NCBI GenBank assembly: GCA_964450715.1
Contig: CAYVFC010000114.1
Location: 1-25,825, forward strand
Direction of reading: 5' to 3'
DNA: 25,825 bases
Origin: CAYVFC01 sp964450715
GTDB taxonomy: Bacteria > Myxococcota_A > Polyangia > Polyangiales > JAFGIB01
In this document: piece by piece, positions 8,031 to 19,331 of the stretch
Layout: each line of letters starts with the position of its first letter
Numbering within the stretch: position 1 is the stretch's first letter
The notes under the pieces: model-generated
The model's database searches: none
What the model saw: the letters and a program-made list of their open reading frames with translations, nothing else
What the model was told of the DNA's origin: nothing
Translations under genes and position numbers: made by a program

Positions 8031-9053
8031 ATGACCCGTAGCCATACCAGCCGTACCAGGGTGTCCATCCGGTTCATCTGGCCCTACGCGCGCCTGGTAC
8101 GGCGCTACCCGCAAGGGCTGGCCCGGGTATCGGTCATCGGGATCAGCGCGGCCGAGTACGCCGACCCGGACACCCGGATCCCCTACGCGGACGCACTTCA
8201 TCTGCTGAGGGAGTCGATCCGCATCTCCGGCGACCCGACCCTGGGTCTGCGGGCGGGCGAGCTCGCAGAGGCGGGGGATTTCGACGCGCTGGCCTACGCG
8301 GCGCGCAGCAGCGCCACCGTGCGCGATGCCATCGCCTGCATCGGCCGCTACGCGCGCCTGATGAACGACGCGGGTGAAGTCGGCGTAATCGAGGAGAGCG
8401 ACCACGCGATCATCTACACCCGCTCCAATGATCCGACCGAGCGCCCCCCGGCCGCCGATGACTTCGTGATGGCTGCGCTGATGAACCTGGCCCGGCACCA
8501 CGCCACCGGCAGCTGCATGATCACCGAGGTACGCTTCACCCACGGACCCACTGAGTACCTGAACGAGTACGACCGGGTGTTCGGCGTACCGGTCCGCTTC
8601 CGGGCGGAGCACACGGCGCTGGTCGCACGCCGACAGTGGCTGGACTCCCCCATGCGGCTGGCCGACCCGGCACTGGCGGCCGCCTTCGAGCAACGTTCCC
8701 GGCAGCTGTTGCAGCGCGTGGAGCGGAACCACACCGTGGGCGAGAAGGTGCGCGCCATCGTTTTGCCCCGGCTGAGCCAGAGGGACATCGGCATGGAGGG
8801 CGTGGCCCGCGCGCTGGAAATGAGCGTGGCTACCCTGCGCCGGCGCCTGGGAAAGGAGGGGCTGAAGTTCAACCGGATCGTACAGGAGCTACGCGAAGAG
8901 CAGGCGCAGCGCTACCTGCGCGAAACCGGCCACTGCATCCGCGAGATCGCCTTCCTGCTCGGGTTCGCGGACGCGGTCTCCTTCCACAAGGCGTTTAAAC
9001 GCCGCACCGGAATGACCCCGGCCGAGTACCGTACCGCCGCGCGGGAGCGATAA
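8031..9053 (+). CDS. AraC-family transcriptional regulator
   Basis: A 340-aa protein if translated from ATG 8031; an in-frame start at 7971 would add 20 Arg-rich residues that look non-native, so 8031 is preferred. Residues about 1-200 match the N-terminal 'arabinose-binding domain of AraC-type regulators' class (PF12625 type, with LRAGELAEAGDFDALAYAA). The C-terminus, about 245-335, is a two-helix-turn-helix AraC domain (MSVATLRRRLGKEGLKF; IREIAFLLGFADAVSFHKAF; TGMTPAEYR). Members of this class often control lipid or aromatic catabolism next to the gene. It is transcribed divergently from the activase across the operator-bearing gap and likely controls it; the effector is unknown. It converges on the sigma54 regulator with only 23 bp between stop codons. 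Confidence 0.9.
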   Translation: MTRSHTSRTRVSIRFIWPYARLVRRYPQGLARVSVIGISAAEYADPDTRIPYADALHLLRESIRISGDPTLGLRAGELAEAGDFDALAYAARSSATVRDAIACIGRYARLMNDAGEVGVIEESDHAIIYTRSNDPTERPPAADDFVMAALMNLARHHATGSCMITEVRFTHGPTEYLNEYDRVFGVPVRFRAEHTALVARRQWLDSPMRLADPALAAAFEQRSRQLLQRVERNHTVGEKVRAIVLPRLSQRDIGMEGVARALEMSVATLRRRLGKEGLKFNRIVQELREEQAQRYLRETGHCIREIAFLLGFADAVSFHKAFKRRTGMTPAEYRTAARER

Positions 9054-9076
9054 CGCACGCTCGATCGACAGCCGCG

Positions 9077-10480
9077 CTACGAGCCCCAGCTCTTCTGCGC
9101 CAGGCCATAGGTACGCAGCTTGTAAGCCAGGGTGCGGTGCGGCATGCGCAGCAGGCGAGCGGCGGCGCGCCGGTTTCCCGCTGTACAGGCCATGGCCTGG
9201 GAAATGATCTCGATCTCCCAGCGCCGCAGGCGATCCTTGAAGGAGAGATCGGCGACCTCGCCCTCGGTCTTGGTCGGCGGCAGGGTCGAGCGGAGCGATT
9301 CGGCCGTGTCGTTCTCCGGGTCGAGCAGGAATCTCGGCAGATCGCCGGGCGTCAGCACCTCGCTGGACGAGAGCAGCACGCTCCGCTCGATCACGTTGCG
9401 CAGCTGGCGTATATTGCCCGGCCAGGTGTAGCCTTCCAGAGTCTCGACCGCCGAGGTGTGAAGCTGCCTCCGCGGCCATCCCCACTGCTCGCAGGCGCGC
9501 CGCGCGAACAGCCGCGCCATCGGTCCGATCTCGTCTCGGCGCTCCCGCAGGGGCGGCACCTCCAGGGTGACGGTGTTGAGGCGGTAGAGCAGGTCCTGAC
9601 GGAAGCCCCCATCGCGTACCATGCCATCCAGGTCGCAGTGCGTGGCCGCCACGATGCGAACGTCCGCCTCGACCTCGCGAGAGGAACCCACCGGGGTGAC
9701 GATGTGGGTCTCCACCGATCGCAGCAACGAGGCTTGAGCGCCCGAGGGTAGCTCGCCGATTTCGTCCAAAAAGAGGATCCCCCCGTGCGCCTGCAGGAAC
9801 AGGCCCGTGCTGCGGTTGACCGCGCCGGTGAAGGCCCCCTTCTCGTGCCCGAACAGCACGCTCTCGGCCAGGTCGCGCGGTATGGCGCCGCAATTGACCG
9901 CCTTGAACGGTCCGCTCGCGCGATTCCCCCCGGCGTGGAGCGAGCGGGCGACGTGCTCCTTGCCCGTTCCCGTCTCCCCCAGGATGAGCACCGGCATGTC
10001 GCGGGAAGCCAGTCGGGATACCTGCTCGTACAGGGCGCGCATGATCGGATTCTCGATCACCACATCCTCCCCGCCGGCCGCGCTGGTCGGCTCGGTCGGC
10101 CGACCGCCCCCGGCCTCGCCGGCGATGGCCACCACCGCCCGCAGGTTGCCCAGCATCACCTCCTGGCCCGAGGAAAGGACCGCGCTCGGCACCCGCTTGC
10201 CGTCGACCCAGGTGCCGTTCTTGGACTGCAGGTCCTCGACGACCAGCCGGCACTCGACCCAACGGAAGCGGGCGTGCTGCCGGGAGACGCTCGAGTCGTC
10301 GAACCGCACGTCCGACGGCGGGAGCCGTCCCACCATCACCGCGTCGTGCGGTGCGGTCATGTGCACCACCTCCGCCTCCCGCGGTCCGTGGAAGATGATG
10401 GACGCGCTGCGCTGCTCCCGTTCGTCCACATCGAAAAGGTCCGCGATCTGAATCTCGGCGGTGGTGTTCTCCGTGTGCAC
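9077..10480 (-). CDS. sigma54-dependent transcriptional activator with N-terminal FHA domain
   Basis: A 467-aa protein. The GTG start at 10480 is supported by GAGGA about 7 nt upstream. FHA domain about 47-115: VGRLPPSD, SVSRQHA, LQSKNGTWV, the phosphothreonine-binding signature. AAA+ domain about 141-375: Walker A GETGTGKE (168-175), GAFTGA sigma54-contact loop (215-220), Walker B GGILFLDEIGEL (233-244), YTWPGNIRQLRNVIERS (351-367). A Fis-type helix-turn-helix ends the protein (about 425-460, NRRAAARLLRMPHRTLAYKLR). There is no receiver or GAF domain, so activity is probably switched by a phosphothreonine partner from a Ser/Thr kinase, as known for this class in myxobacteria. The kinase at 22027-23925 is one possible partner (inference). 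Targets are unknown. Confidence 0.93.
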   Translation of the reverse strand: MHTENTTAEIQIADLFDVDEREQRSASIIFHGPREAEVVHMTAPHDAVMVGRLPPSDVRFDDSSVSRQHARFRWVECRLVVEDLQSKNGTWVDGKRVPSAVLSSGQEVMLGNLRAVVAIAGEAGGGRPTEPTSAAGGEDVVIENPIMRALYEQVSRLASRDMPVLILGETGTGKEHVARSLHAGGNRASGPFKAVNCGAIPRDLAESVLFGHEKGAFTGAVNRSTGLFLQAHGGILFLDEIGELPSGAQASLLRSVETHIVTPVGSSREVEADVRIVAATHCDLDGMVRDGGFRQDLLYRLNTVTLEVPPLRERRDEIGPMARLFARRACEQWGWPRRQLHTSAVETLEGYTWPGNIRQLRNVIERSVLLSSSEVLTPGDLPRFLLDPENDTAESLRSTLPPTKTEGEVADLSFKDRLRRWEIEIISQAMACTAGNRRAAARLLRMPHRTLAYKLRTYGLAQKSWGS

Positions 10481-10604
10481 GAATGTTCCTCTGAGGGCTG
10501 CCCGGCCCCTGTCCGTCCGACCCGCTACCGGCCGGGGAGACCGAGCAGAAGGCTACAACAACAGAGTCGTACTTTATCACACTTCTTTCCTTAAATTCGC
10601 GCGT

Positions 10605-10621
10605 GAGGGGCTGCACCCCTC
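10605..10621. repeat. small perfect hairpin in the sigma54-regulator leader region
   Basis: GAGGGG-CTGCA-CCCCTC is a perfect 6-bp stem with a 5-nt loop, 125 bp upstream of the regulator's start. It resembles a short form of the GGAGGGGCTTGCCCCCTCC repeat. The rest of 10481-10856 holds repeat copy 3 (10682-10735), a GGGGCC-TGC-GGCCCC hairpin at 10788-10802, and no gene I can support. Confidence 0.4.
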
Positions 10622-10681
10622 GTAGACGAACGGGATCGCGCCCCCCGGCCCTACGGTAGTTGGTGTAATCGGTTGCCTACG

Positions 10682-10735
10682 GCGGGCGGGCGCAAGGCGA
10701 CCGTATGACCCGTGGGGGAGGGGCTCGCCCCCTCA
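10682..10735. repeat. composite GC-rich intergenic repeat, copy 3 (degenerate)
   Basis: A GCGGGCGGGCGCAAGGCGACC block is followed by GTGGGGGAGGGGCTCGCCCCCTC. Compared with the other copies the two halves are in swapped order, and the first block is diverged on its right side. Confidence 0.65.
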
Positions 10736-10856
10736 GAACTGGGGCGATTCTGTGCAAGCACCCGGGCGTCCTCGGGCCGGTGTACTCGGGGCCTGCGGCC
10801 CCTGTGTGTTGGAAAGCCCGGTGGCGTAGACCCGGTCCAGATCCACCACCCGCGAT

Positions 10857-13319
<2,463 letters not shown>

Positions 13320-13363
13320 AGGGCTACAACGTTCAAATGGCTAGAGCACATCGTCGAAATGCT

Positions 13364-15202
13364 CTATTGCGACACCCCGCTGACCCGCACCCGGCGGCTC
13401 TCGATGCCGAGCAGCACGGAAAAGCCGTCCAGCACCCCGTCGCCGTCGATATCCACGTCCGGGTCGATGCCGGTGATCAGGTTGAAACCGCAGCCCGGCG
13501 TGCAGCCGGCCAGGCAGATGTTGCAGCCGCCCTCGATCAGGTCCAGGAACGAGGTGCAATCGACGCCCACCTCGTCCCCCTCCTGGCATACCGTGTAGCT
13601 GCCCCCCTCGTCCGGGCAGCACTGCACGGCCTGCTCGGCCCAGGCGATCTGGCTCAACGACTCCGCCGAGGTCGCTCCGCACATACGGCCCGCCGGCCGG
13701 TAGGGCTGCCTGCCGGTCTGATCCACGCCGAAGGTCTCCGGTATCTCGATTCCCGCGGCCATCTCCGGCGGAGCGTCCGGCGTGCTGGCTGAGGATACGT
13801 CGTATACGACCTGCATGAGCATGTTGAACAGCGTCAGCTCGCCGATGGGCGTCTGCGCGGCCACGTTCACCGGCTCCGAGGTCGAGACCGGCCCTCCGCC
13901 CCGCTGGCTGGCCTCGATGGTCTGCACGGGCTTGCGGTCCTGGTCCAAGTTGTCCGCGATCAGGAAGGGGAAATCGAGCGGGGGGCCCGCTTGCCAGGTT
14001 TCCGCCGGCTCGGCGCGATAGGTGGCCAGCCAGATCTCGTCGTCCGAGGTGATGAACGACGGATCGCTCGAGCCCCGGATCTGGTAGATGACGTTGATCC
14101 CGCCGTCGTCGATGGAGGCGTTGAGGAAGTCGTTGATGAAGCCCATCACGTCGACCACCCCCATGCCCACGAAGCTGAGATCGACCGGACCGGGGAAGGC
14201 GTCGCCGAAGCGGTTGCTGTCGTAGACACAGAAGTCCGGGGGCAGATCCTTGAGCACGTCCATCCGGATCATGCGGTGGGTGATCTCCGCCCGGCACCCG
14301 TCATCGCAGCCGTCCAGGTCGAGCAGGTTCTTGTCGTCGCACTGCTCGCCCGCCTCGATGGTGCCGTTCCCGCACTGCGTGATCAGGCAGTCTATCGAGC
14401 AGCCCGAGCCCGGCGCGCCGTTATCCTCTCCCTCGTCGCACTGCTCGTCTCCGGAGGAGACACCGTCACCGCAAGCGGCCGGCACGCATACCCCTTTGAT
14501 ACACCAGCCCGGTCCGCCGCCGTCGAGCAGCGCGCAGTCGGTCTGGTCGGGCAACGCGCTCCCGCTGCAGGTGTGCGTGGCGTCGTCGCAGGTGGCGGAG
14601 CCCGAGCAGAGGTCGCCCCCGGAGCAGTCGCGGGTGTCGTCCGTGGATAGACAGGTGAACTTGCAGTAGGGCGTGCAACCGTCGTCCGCAACCAGGTTGC
14701 CGTCGTCGCACTCCTCGCTGACCTGCTGGGCGCCATCGCCGCAGATGTCCGAGAGGCAGAGCCCGTTCCAGCAGGAGCGCTCGTTGCCGCAGGCCTCGCC
14801 GTCGGCCAGGCTCTCTCCGACCTCGCAAGCGTTGTCCGCGGTGCACTTCTCCTCGCCGTTGCAGGGATTCAGATCGCTGCAGTCCTCGTCCGTCTCGCAG
14901 CTCAGCTCGCAGAGCGAATTGCAGCCGTCCCGGTCGTCGTAGTTGCCGTCATCGCACTGCTCCAGCCCCTCCTGCACCCCGTCGCCGCAAATAGGGCCCT
15001 GGTACTCGGTGCCGGCATCCCCGGCGTCGGCCACCCCCGCGTCCGCGTCCGTAACCCCGTCGCCGCCATCCGCCTCGGCGCCCGCTCCGCCGCCCCCGCT
15101 GCCGGAGCCGGCGCCGCTGGTGCCGTCGTCATCGTCATCGCCGCCGCAAGCGCCGCAGAGCAGAAGGCAGAAAACCAGCAAGCCGGACGGAAGCTCTTTC
15201 AT
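13364..15202 (-). CDS. large lipoprotein with four Myxococcus cysteine-rich repeats
   Basis: A 612-aa protein. ATG 15202 (AGGAG upstream) is chosen; a longer open frame begins in repeat DNA. The signal peptide MKELPSGLLVFCLLLCGAC places the lipidated Cys at 19, followed by Gly-Gly and five Asp. An acidic Gly/Ser/Asp linker runs to about 70. Four copies of the CGDG-x-x-x-x-x-EQCDDGN-DGC-C module follow (starting CGDGVQEG, CGDGAQQV, CGDGVSSG, CGNGTIEA), the second and third spaced by further Cys-rich segments. The C-terminal 280 or so residues form a globular region I do not recognise, with a Cys-rich patch (NICLAGCTPGCG) and an EF-hand/thrombospondin-3-like calcium loop (DPDVDIDGDGVLDG). It is probably cell-surface and calcium-binding; the role is unknown. 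It lies upstream of mutS2, on the same strand, with a 44-bp gap. Confidence 0.88.
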   Translation of the reverse strand: MKELPSGLLVFCLLLCGACGGDDDDDGTSGAGSGSGGGGAGAEADGGDGVTDADAGVADAGDAGTEYQGPICGDGVQEGLEQCDDGNYDDRDGCNSLCELSCETDEDCSDLNPCNGEEKCTADNACEVGESLADGEACGNERSCWNGLCLSDICGDGAQQVSEECDDGNLVADDGCTPYCKFTCLSTDDTRDCSGGDLCSGSATCDDATHTCSGSALPDQTDCALLDGGGPGWCIKGVCVPAACGDGVSSGDEQCDEGEDNGAPGSGCSIDCLITQCGNGTIEAGEQCDDKNLLDLDGCDDGCRAEITHRMIRMDVLKDLPPDFCVYDSNRFGDAFPGPVDLSFVGMGVVDVMGFINDFLNASIDDGGINVIYQIRGSSDPSFITSDDEIWLATYRAEPAETWQAGPPLDFPFLIADNLDQDRKPVQTIEASQRGGGPVSTSEPVNVAAQTPIGELTLFNMLMQVVYDVSSASTPDAPPEMAAGIEIPETFGVDQTGRQPYRPAGRMCGATSAESLSQIAWAEQAVQCCPDEGGSYTVCQEGDEVGVDCTSFLDLIEGGCNICLAGCTPGCGFNLITGIDPDVDIDGDGVLDGFSVLLGIESRRVRVSGVSQ

Positions 15203-15274
15203 CTTTCGACTCCTCGTTGGGGGTGACGAACGTTGTATGCGATCGCGATGGAGGCGTCCATAGCAGCGCGAGCC

Positions 15275-15381
15275 GTGGGGGTGGGGCTTGCCCCCTCCCG
15301 CATCACGGGCGGGCGCAAGGAACGCCGCTACGGGGTTCGATGGCGCAAGGCCCGCCCCGACGGGGTTCGGTGGCGCGACAC
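15275..15381. repeat. composite GC-rich intergenic repeat, copy 4
   Basis: GTGGGGGTGGGGCTTGCCCCCTCCC is followed by CGGGCGGGCGCAAGGAACGCCGCTACGG (15306) and a second partial unit TGGCGCAAGGCCCGCCCCGACGG. Two GGGGTTCGRTGGCGC links repeat at 15332 and 15362. It fills the gap between mfd and the Cys-rich-repeat lipoprotein gene. Confidence 0.75.
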
Positions 15382-15407
15382 GCGCCTCCACGTCTCGGGT
15401 GAATCGC

Positions 15408-18400
15408 TCACGGGGACGCCTCCGCCAAACGGAACGGTTCCAGCTCCCGCAGCAAGGCGCGAACGTGGTCGACCGGATCCTTGCCCTCTTCGATGGTAAA
15501 ACGGCGGATGAGCTTCATCTCCGGAGTGAGCTGCCATTCGTCCCGGCTTTCCACCGCCCGGCTCAACCCGACCGGGTCCAGCGGCGCCCGCTCGTCGAAG
15601 TGCAGCACCACCCGTCCCGCGGCCGCCTCGCAGCCGATTGCGCCCAGCTCGCGTAGCGCGGGCTTGACTGCCATCACCCGTACCAGTTGCCGGGCAGGCG
15701 GGGGAGAGGGACCGAAACGGTCTTCCATCTCCTCGGCTATCTCGTGTATCGAAGTCTCGTCGCCGGCCGAGGCCAGCCGCTTGTAGAGCGAAAGGCGAAT
15801 GCCCACGTCATCGATGTATTCCTCGGGCAGGTAGTGCTCCAGGTCTACCGACAGCTCTGGATCGATAGAAGCGGCGACGCTCTCGCCACGTAGCGACGCG
15901 ACCGCCTCCTGCAGCATGCGCACGAACAGGTCAAGCCCCACCGCCGCCACGTTGCCGCTCTGTTCGGCGCCCAGCAAATCGCCCGCCCCTCTTTGCTCCA
16001 TGTCCAGCGAGGCCAGCTGAAAGCCCGAACCCAGCTGGCTGAAGCGCTCCAGCGCCTCGATGCGCGTACGCGCCTGATCGGTCATCTGGCTGGGCGCCGG
16101 CGCGATCAGATAACAGTAGGCCCGCTCCGAGGAGCGACCCACCCTTCCCCGCAGCTGGTATAGCTGCGCCATGCCGTAGATGTCGGCGCGGTCGATGAGA
16201 ATGGTGTTGGCGCGGGGGATGTCCAGGCCGTTCTCCACGATGGCCGTGCAACAGAGGATATCGGTGGCGCCATCCACGAAGTCGGTCATCACCCGCTCCA
16301 GGTGCGCCTCGCGCATTCTCCCGTGGGCCACGGTGATGCGCGCTTCGGGAACGATGCGCGCGAGCCTGAGCGCCCGCTCGTCCAGCCCCTCGATGCGGTT
16401 GTGCACGAAAAACACCTGCCCCCCGCGTCCGAGCTCGCGCCGTACCGCCTCGGCGATTGTGTTGTCGTCCCAGCGAGTGACGAAAGTCCGCACCGCCAGC
16501 CGGTCCTGCGGCGGGGTGGCGATAAGGCTGAGCTCGCGCAGCCCTCCGATGGCCATCTGCAACGTGCGAGGGATGGGCGTGGCGCTGAGGGTGAGCACAT
16601 CGACCTCGGTCTTGAGCTGCTTGATGCGCTCCTTGTGGGCAACTCCGAAGCGCTGCTCCTCGTCCACGATCAGCAGCCCCAGCCGCTTGAAGTGCACGTC
16701 ACGAGAGAGCAGGCGGTGGGTACCGATGACGATGTCGCAGCCGCCCTGCTTGAGCGCGGAAAGGACCTTGGTCCGGCGCGGGCCGGAGACGAAGCGGGAG
16801 AGCACCTCGACCTGCAACGGGTATCCCTGCAGCCTTTCGCGAAAGGTCAGCAGGTGCTGTTGGGCCAACACGGTGGTGGGGCAGAGCAGCGCTACCTGCC
16901 TGCCGCTCATGGCCACCCGAAAGGCTGCTCGCAGCGCTACCTCGGTCTTGCCGAAGCCCACGTCCCCGCAGACCAGCCGGTCCATGGGACGGGGCGAGCC
17001 CAGGTCCGAGAGCACCTCGTCGATGGCGCGCGCCTGATCGGGCGTCTCCTCGTAGGGGAAGGCCGCCTCGAAGGCGGCGAAGGTCCAGTCGGGCGGACCC
17101 AGCGGCGGCCGCTCGCGGGCGGTGCGCGCCGCGTACAGCACCAGCAGATCGTCGGCCAGCTTGCGCACAGCGCTGCGGGCACGCGAGCGGGCTCGGGCAA
17201 AGGTCTGTCCCCCCAGCCGGTCCAGCCTGGGCCTGCTCCCGTCGGCGCTGGAGTAGCGAGCCACCTGGTCGAGACGGGTGACGGGCACGAAGAGCTTGTC
17301 GCCCGACGCGTACTCCATGGAGAGGACCTCGATGGCCTTGCTCTTTACCCCCTGTATCCGCTCGTACTGCGAGAGCGGCAATACCTGGCGCTGCAGCCCC
17401 AGGTAGCGGCCGATGCCGTGCTGCTGGTGCACGACGTAGTCGCCCACCTCCAGCTGTCCCAGATCCTGCAGCATCTCACGCATCCGCGCCGGCCGCCGCG
17501 CCGCCTGCCGCTTGCGGCGCTCGCCGAAGATCTCCTCGTCGGTGACCAGGCAGAGCGCTTCCGACGGCAGCAGAAAGCCGTCGGCCAGCTCGCCGATCAC
17601 CACCTCGCACCGGGCAGCGGAAAACCGTTTCAGTATACGGGGATCAAATCGCTTGGGTCGAGCCGACACCTTCAGGCCCGCGCCCCTGAGCAGGCCCGAG
17701 AGCCGATCGGCTCGCGAGGCGGTGCGCGCGGTAAACAAGACGCGCAGCCCCTCCTCGCTCCAGCCGCGCGTCCGTTCCACCAGCGGTCCCAGCGGATCGG
17801 CGCCGCGAGCGGCGGCGCGCACCCCCCGGAGCTCGCTCACCAGCTCGCCCTGATCGCTGCCGGCCAGGCGCAACACCTCACCGGCGGGCACGCTCTGTAG
17901 CCAGTCCAGCGCGCCGGCGGGTGGTTCGGCCTCGTCCCTTCCGGATACCGCCAACCGGTGGAAGATCGCCGGCAGGCGGCGGCGGAGCTGTTCCGAAAGC
18001 TCCTCGGCAGAAAGGTATAGCTCCTTGAAAGCAAAAACGGGCGCCTTTTCCTCGCACCGCGCCTCCCGATCGCGCTCGGCGCGGGTCATCTCGGCTTCCA
18101 GCACACCGATCACCTCCGCCGGTTCGATCACCGCCAGTCGCGCATCCGCCGGCAGGTAGTCAAAGACCGTATCCAGCCCCTCGCGGTAGAAGGCCGGCAG
18201 GATTCCCTCCATGGAGAAGAAGAGCCGGCCGCTCTGGATATCGTCCAGCAGCTCCGCCTTCTTGCGCGAGGGCAGGCAGACGTCGTCGCATAGCTCACCG
18301 ATGCGGCTCCTGGCCAGCGCGAGCTCGTCCGGACCGAGCAGCGCCTCGCGCACCGGGTGGATCCAGAGCGCCTCCGCGCTGTTCAGGGTACGCTGGCCTG

Positions 18401-19097
18401 CGGGATCGAAACGCTTGAGGGAGACGACCAGATCGTCGTCTAGCTCCAGGCGTACGGGATGCGAAGCCGAAGGCGAGAATACATCGATGAGATTACCGCG
18501 CACGGCGAAGCTGCCCGGATCCTCCACCAGCGGCACCCGCAGGTAGCCGTTCTCGGCCAGCCGGCGCAGCAACCCGTCCCGCTCCAGCGCCCCTCCCGGC
18601 TCGACGCGCGAGCTGCGCTCGGCGATGGCTTCCCGGGGAGGAACACGGCGGACCGCCGCCGCCGCCGGCAAGAGCAGAAAGCGCCAGGACAGACCCTGCG
18701 CCAGGCGGAAAAGCACCGCGAGCCTCTCCATGGCGATGCGCCGGTCCGCGGCTACTTGGGAGAAGGCCGAGCTCTCGGCGGCGCGCATCAGTAGCACCGG
18801 GTCGGTTTCGTCCCCCTCGCTCCCTTCTTCCCCCTGCGACCCTTTTCCCCACCCGCCGAAGAAGCGCAGATCGGCGGCCAGCCGCTGGGCAAAGCTCAGG
18901 TCGGGCACCACTACCACCATGCCGCTGCCCCTCTGTTGTTGTGCGCGCGCCAGTAAAAGCGCCGCCGCGCCCGGGGGCAGCCCGGACAGGTCCGCCCTCT
19001 CTTTGCCTCGCATCGCCCGCAGCGCTTCATCCAGGCCGCCGTCGGCCTGCGAGAGCCCTTCAACCGAGGGAAAGCGGTCGGGAGGCTGGGAGGTCAT
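15408..19097 (-). CDS. mfd: transcription-repair coupling factor Mfd
   Basis: A 1229-aa protein from ATG 19097; a TTG 21 codons upstream is open but lies next to repeat DNA. Mfd removes RNA polymerase stalled at lesions and recruits UvrA. The N-terminal UvrB-like region (about 1-350) is followed by the RNA-polymerase-interacting CarD-like domain (VGDYVVHQQHGIGRYLG, about 550). The SF2 translocase comes next: Walker A GDVGFGKTE (about 710), CPTTVLAQQH, DEEQ box (about 812), SATPIPRTL, FVHNRIEG, QLRGRVGRS. The C-terminal TRCF domain (ERFGPSPPPARQL-like, about 1110 on) occludes the UvrA site. It is somewhat longer than the E. coli enzyme (1148 aa), partly from loops in the N-terminal region (e.g. 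GGWGKGSQGEEGSEG). It appears monocistronic, bounded by repeat copies 4 and 5. Confidence 0.97.
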   Translation of the reverse strand: MTSQPPDRFPSVEGLSQADGGLDEALRAMRGKERADLSGLPPGAAALLLARAQQQRGSGMVVVVPDLSFAQRLAADLRFFGGWGKGSQGEEGSEGDETDPVLLMRAAESSAFSQVAADRRIAMERLAVLFRLAQGLSWRFLLLPAAAAVRRVPPREAIAERSSRVEPGGALERDGLLRRLAENGYLRVPLVEDPGSFAVRGNLIDVFSPSASHPVRLELDDDLVVSLKRFDPAGQRTLNSAEALWIHPVREALLGPDELALARSRIGELCDDVCLPSRKKAELLDDIQSGRLFFSMEGILPAFYREGLDTVFDYLPADARLAVIEPAEVIGVLEAEMTRAERDREARCEEKAPVFAFKELYLSAEELSEQLRRRLPAIFHRLAVSGRDEAEPPAGALDWLQSVPAGEVLRLAGSDQGELVSELRGVRAAARGADPLGPLVERTRGWSEEGLRVLFTARTASRADRLSGLLRGAGLKVSARPKRFDPRILKRFSAARCEVVIGELADGFLLPSEALCLVTDEEIFGERRKRQAARRPARMREMLQDLGQLEVGDYVVHQQHGIGRYLGLQRQVLPLSQYERIQGVKSKAIEVLSMEYASGDKLFVPVTRLDQVARYSSADGSRPRLDRLGGQTFARARSRARSAVRKLADDLLVLYAARTARERPPLGPPDWTFAAFEAAFPYEETPDQARAIDEVLSDLGSPRPMDRLVCGDVGFGKTEVALRAAFRVAMSGRQVALLCPTTVLAQQHLLTFRERLQGYPLQVEVLSRFVSGPRRTKVLSALKQGGCDIVIGTHRLLSRDVHFKRLGLLIVDEEQRFGVAHKERIKQLKTEVDVLTLSATPIPRTLQMAIGGLRELSLIATPPQDRLAVRTFVTRWDDNTIAEAVRRELGRGGQVFFVHNRIEGLDERALRLARIVPEARITVAHGRMREAHLERVMTDFVDGATDILCCTAIVENGLDIPRANTILIDRADIYGMAQLYQLRGRVGRSSERAYCYLIAPAPSQMTDQARTRIEALERFSQLGSGFQLASLDMEQRGAGDLLGAEQSGNVAAVGLDLFVRMLQEAVASLRGESVAASIDPELSVDLEHYLPEEYIDDVGIRLSLYKRLASAGDETSIHEIAEEMEDRFGPSPPPARQLVRVMAVKPALRELGAIGCEAAAGRVVLHFDERAPLDPVGLSRAVESRDEWQLTPEMKLIRRFTIEEGKDPVDHVRALLRELEPFRLAEASP

Positions 19098-19164
19098 GGG
19101 CCAGGTGTACTCGGGCGGACAGCCGCCAGGGGTTCTAGCTAACCGGGGCACAGGGGGCAAACCG

Positions 19165-19256
19165 AGGGAGGGGCAAGCCCGACGGGAGAGGGCAAGCCAC
19201 TCCCCTACGGGCGCTGGTGTCTACCGAACGTAGGGGCGGGCCTTGCGCCCGCCCGG
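19165..19256. repeat. composite GC-rich intergenic repeat, copy 5 (inverted orientation)
   Basis: GGGAGGGGCAAGCCCGACGGGAGAGGGCAAGCCACTCCCC is followed by CCTACGGGCG and then, inverted, CGTAGGGGCGGGCCTTGCGCCCGCCCGG (19229-19256). It lies in the 234-bp gap between mfd and the thiolase gene, just past the thiolase terminator. Confidence 0.8.
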
Positions 19257-19262
19257 AATACG

Positions 19263-19302
19263 ATAAAAGGAAAGCCGCGAGCGCGCGTAGCGCCCGCGGC
19301 TT
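19263..19302 (-). terminator. Rho-independent terminator of the thiolase gene
   Basis: On the minus strand GCCGCG-G-GCGC-TACGC-GCGC-T-CGCGGC (19300-19274) forms a 10-bp stem with one G/T mismatch and a 5-nt loop, followed by TTTCCTTTTA. It begins 32 bp after the thiolase stop codon. This is the clearest terminator in the window. Confidence 0.8.
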
Positions 19303-19331
19303 GAGCGGTCGAAACCGAAAGGAAGTGGTGA

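Noticed and set aside
5350..8034. 894-aa plus-strand open frame
   Set aside because: Antisense to the activase, whose motifs are intact on the other strand; composition is that of a shadow frame.
10660..10680. TTGGTGTAATCGGTTGCC as a sigma54 promoter
   Set aside because: The GG to GC distance is 11 rather than 10 and the upstream half is a poor match to TGGCAC.
10788..10802. GGGGCC-TGC-GGCCCC hairpin after mutS2 as terminator
   Set aside because: Strong stem but no T-run on either strand, so intrinsic termination is not supported.
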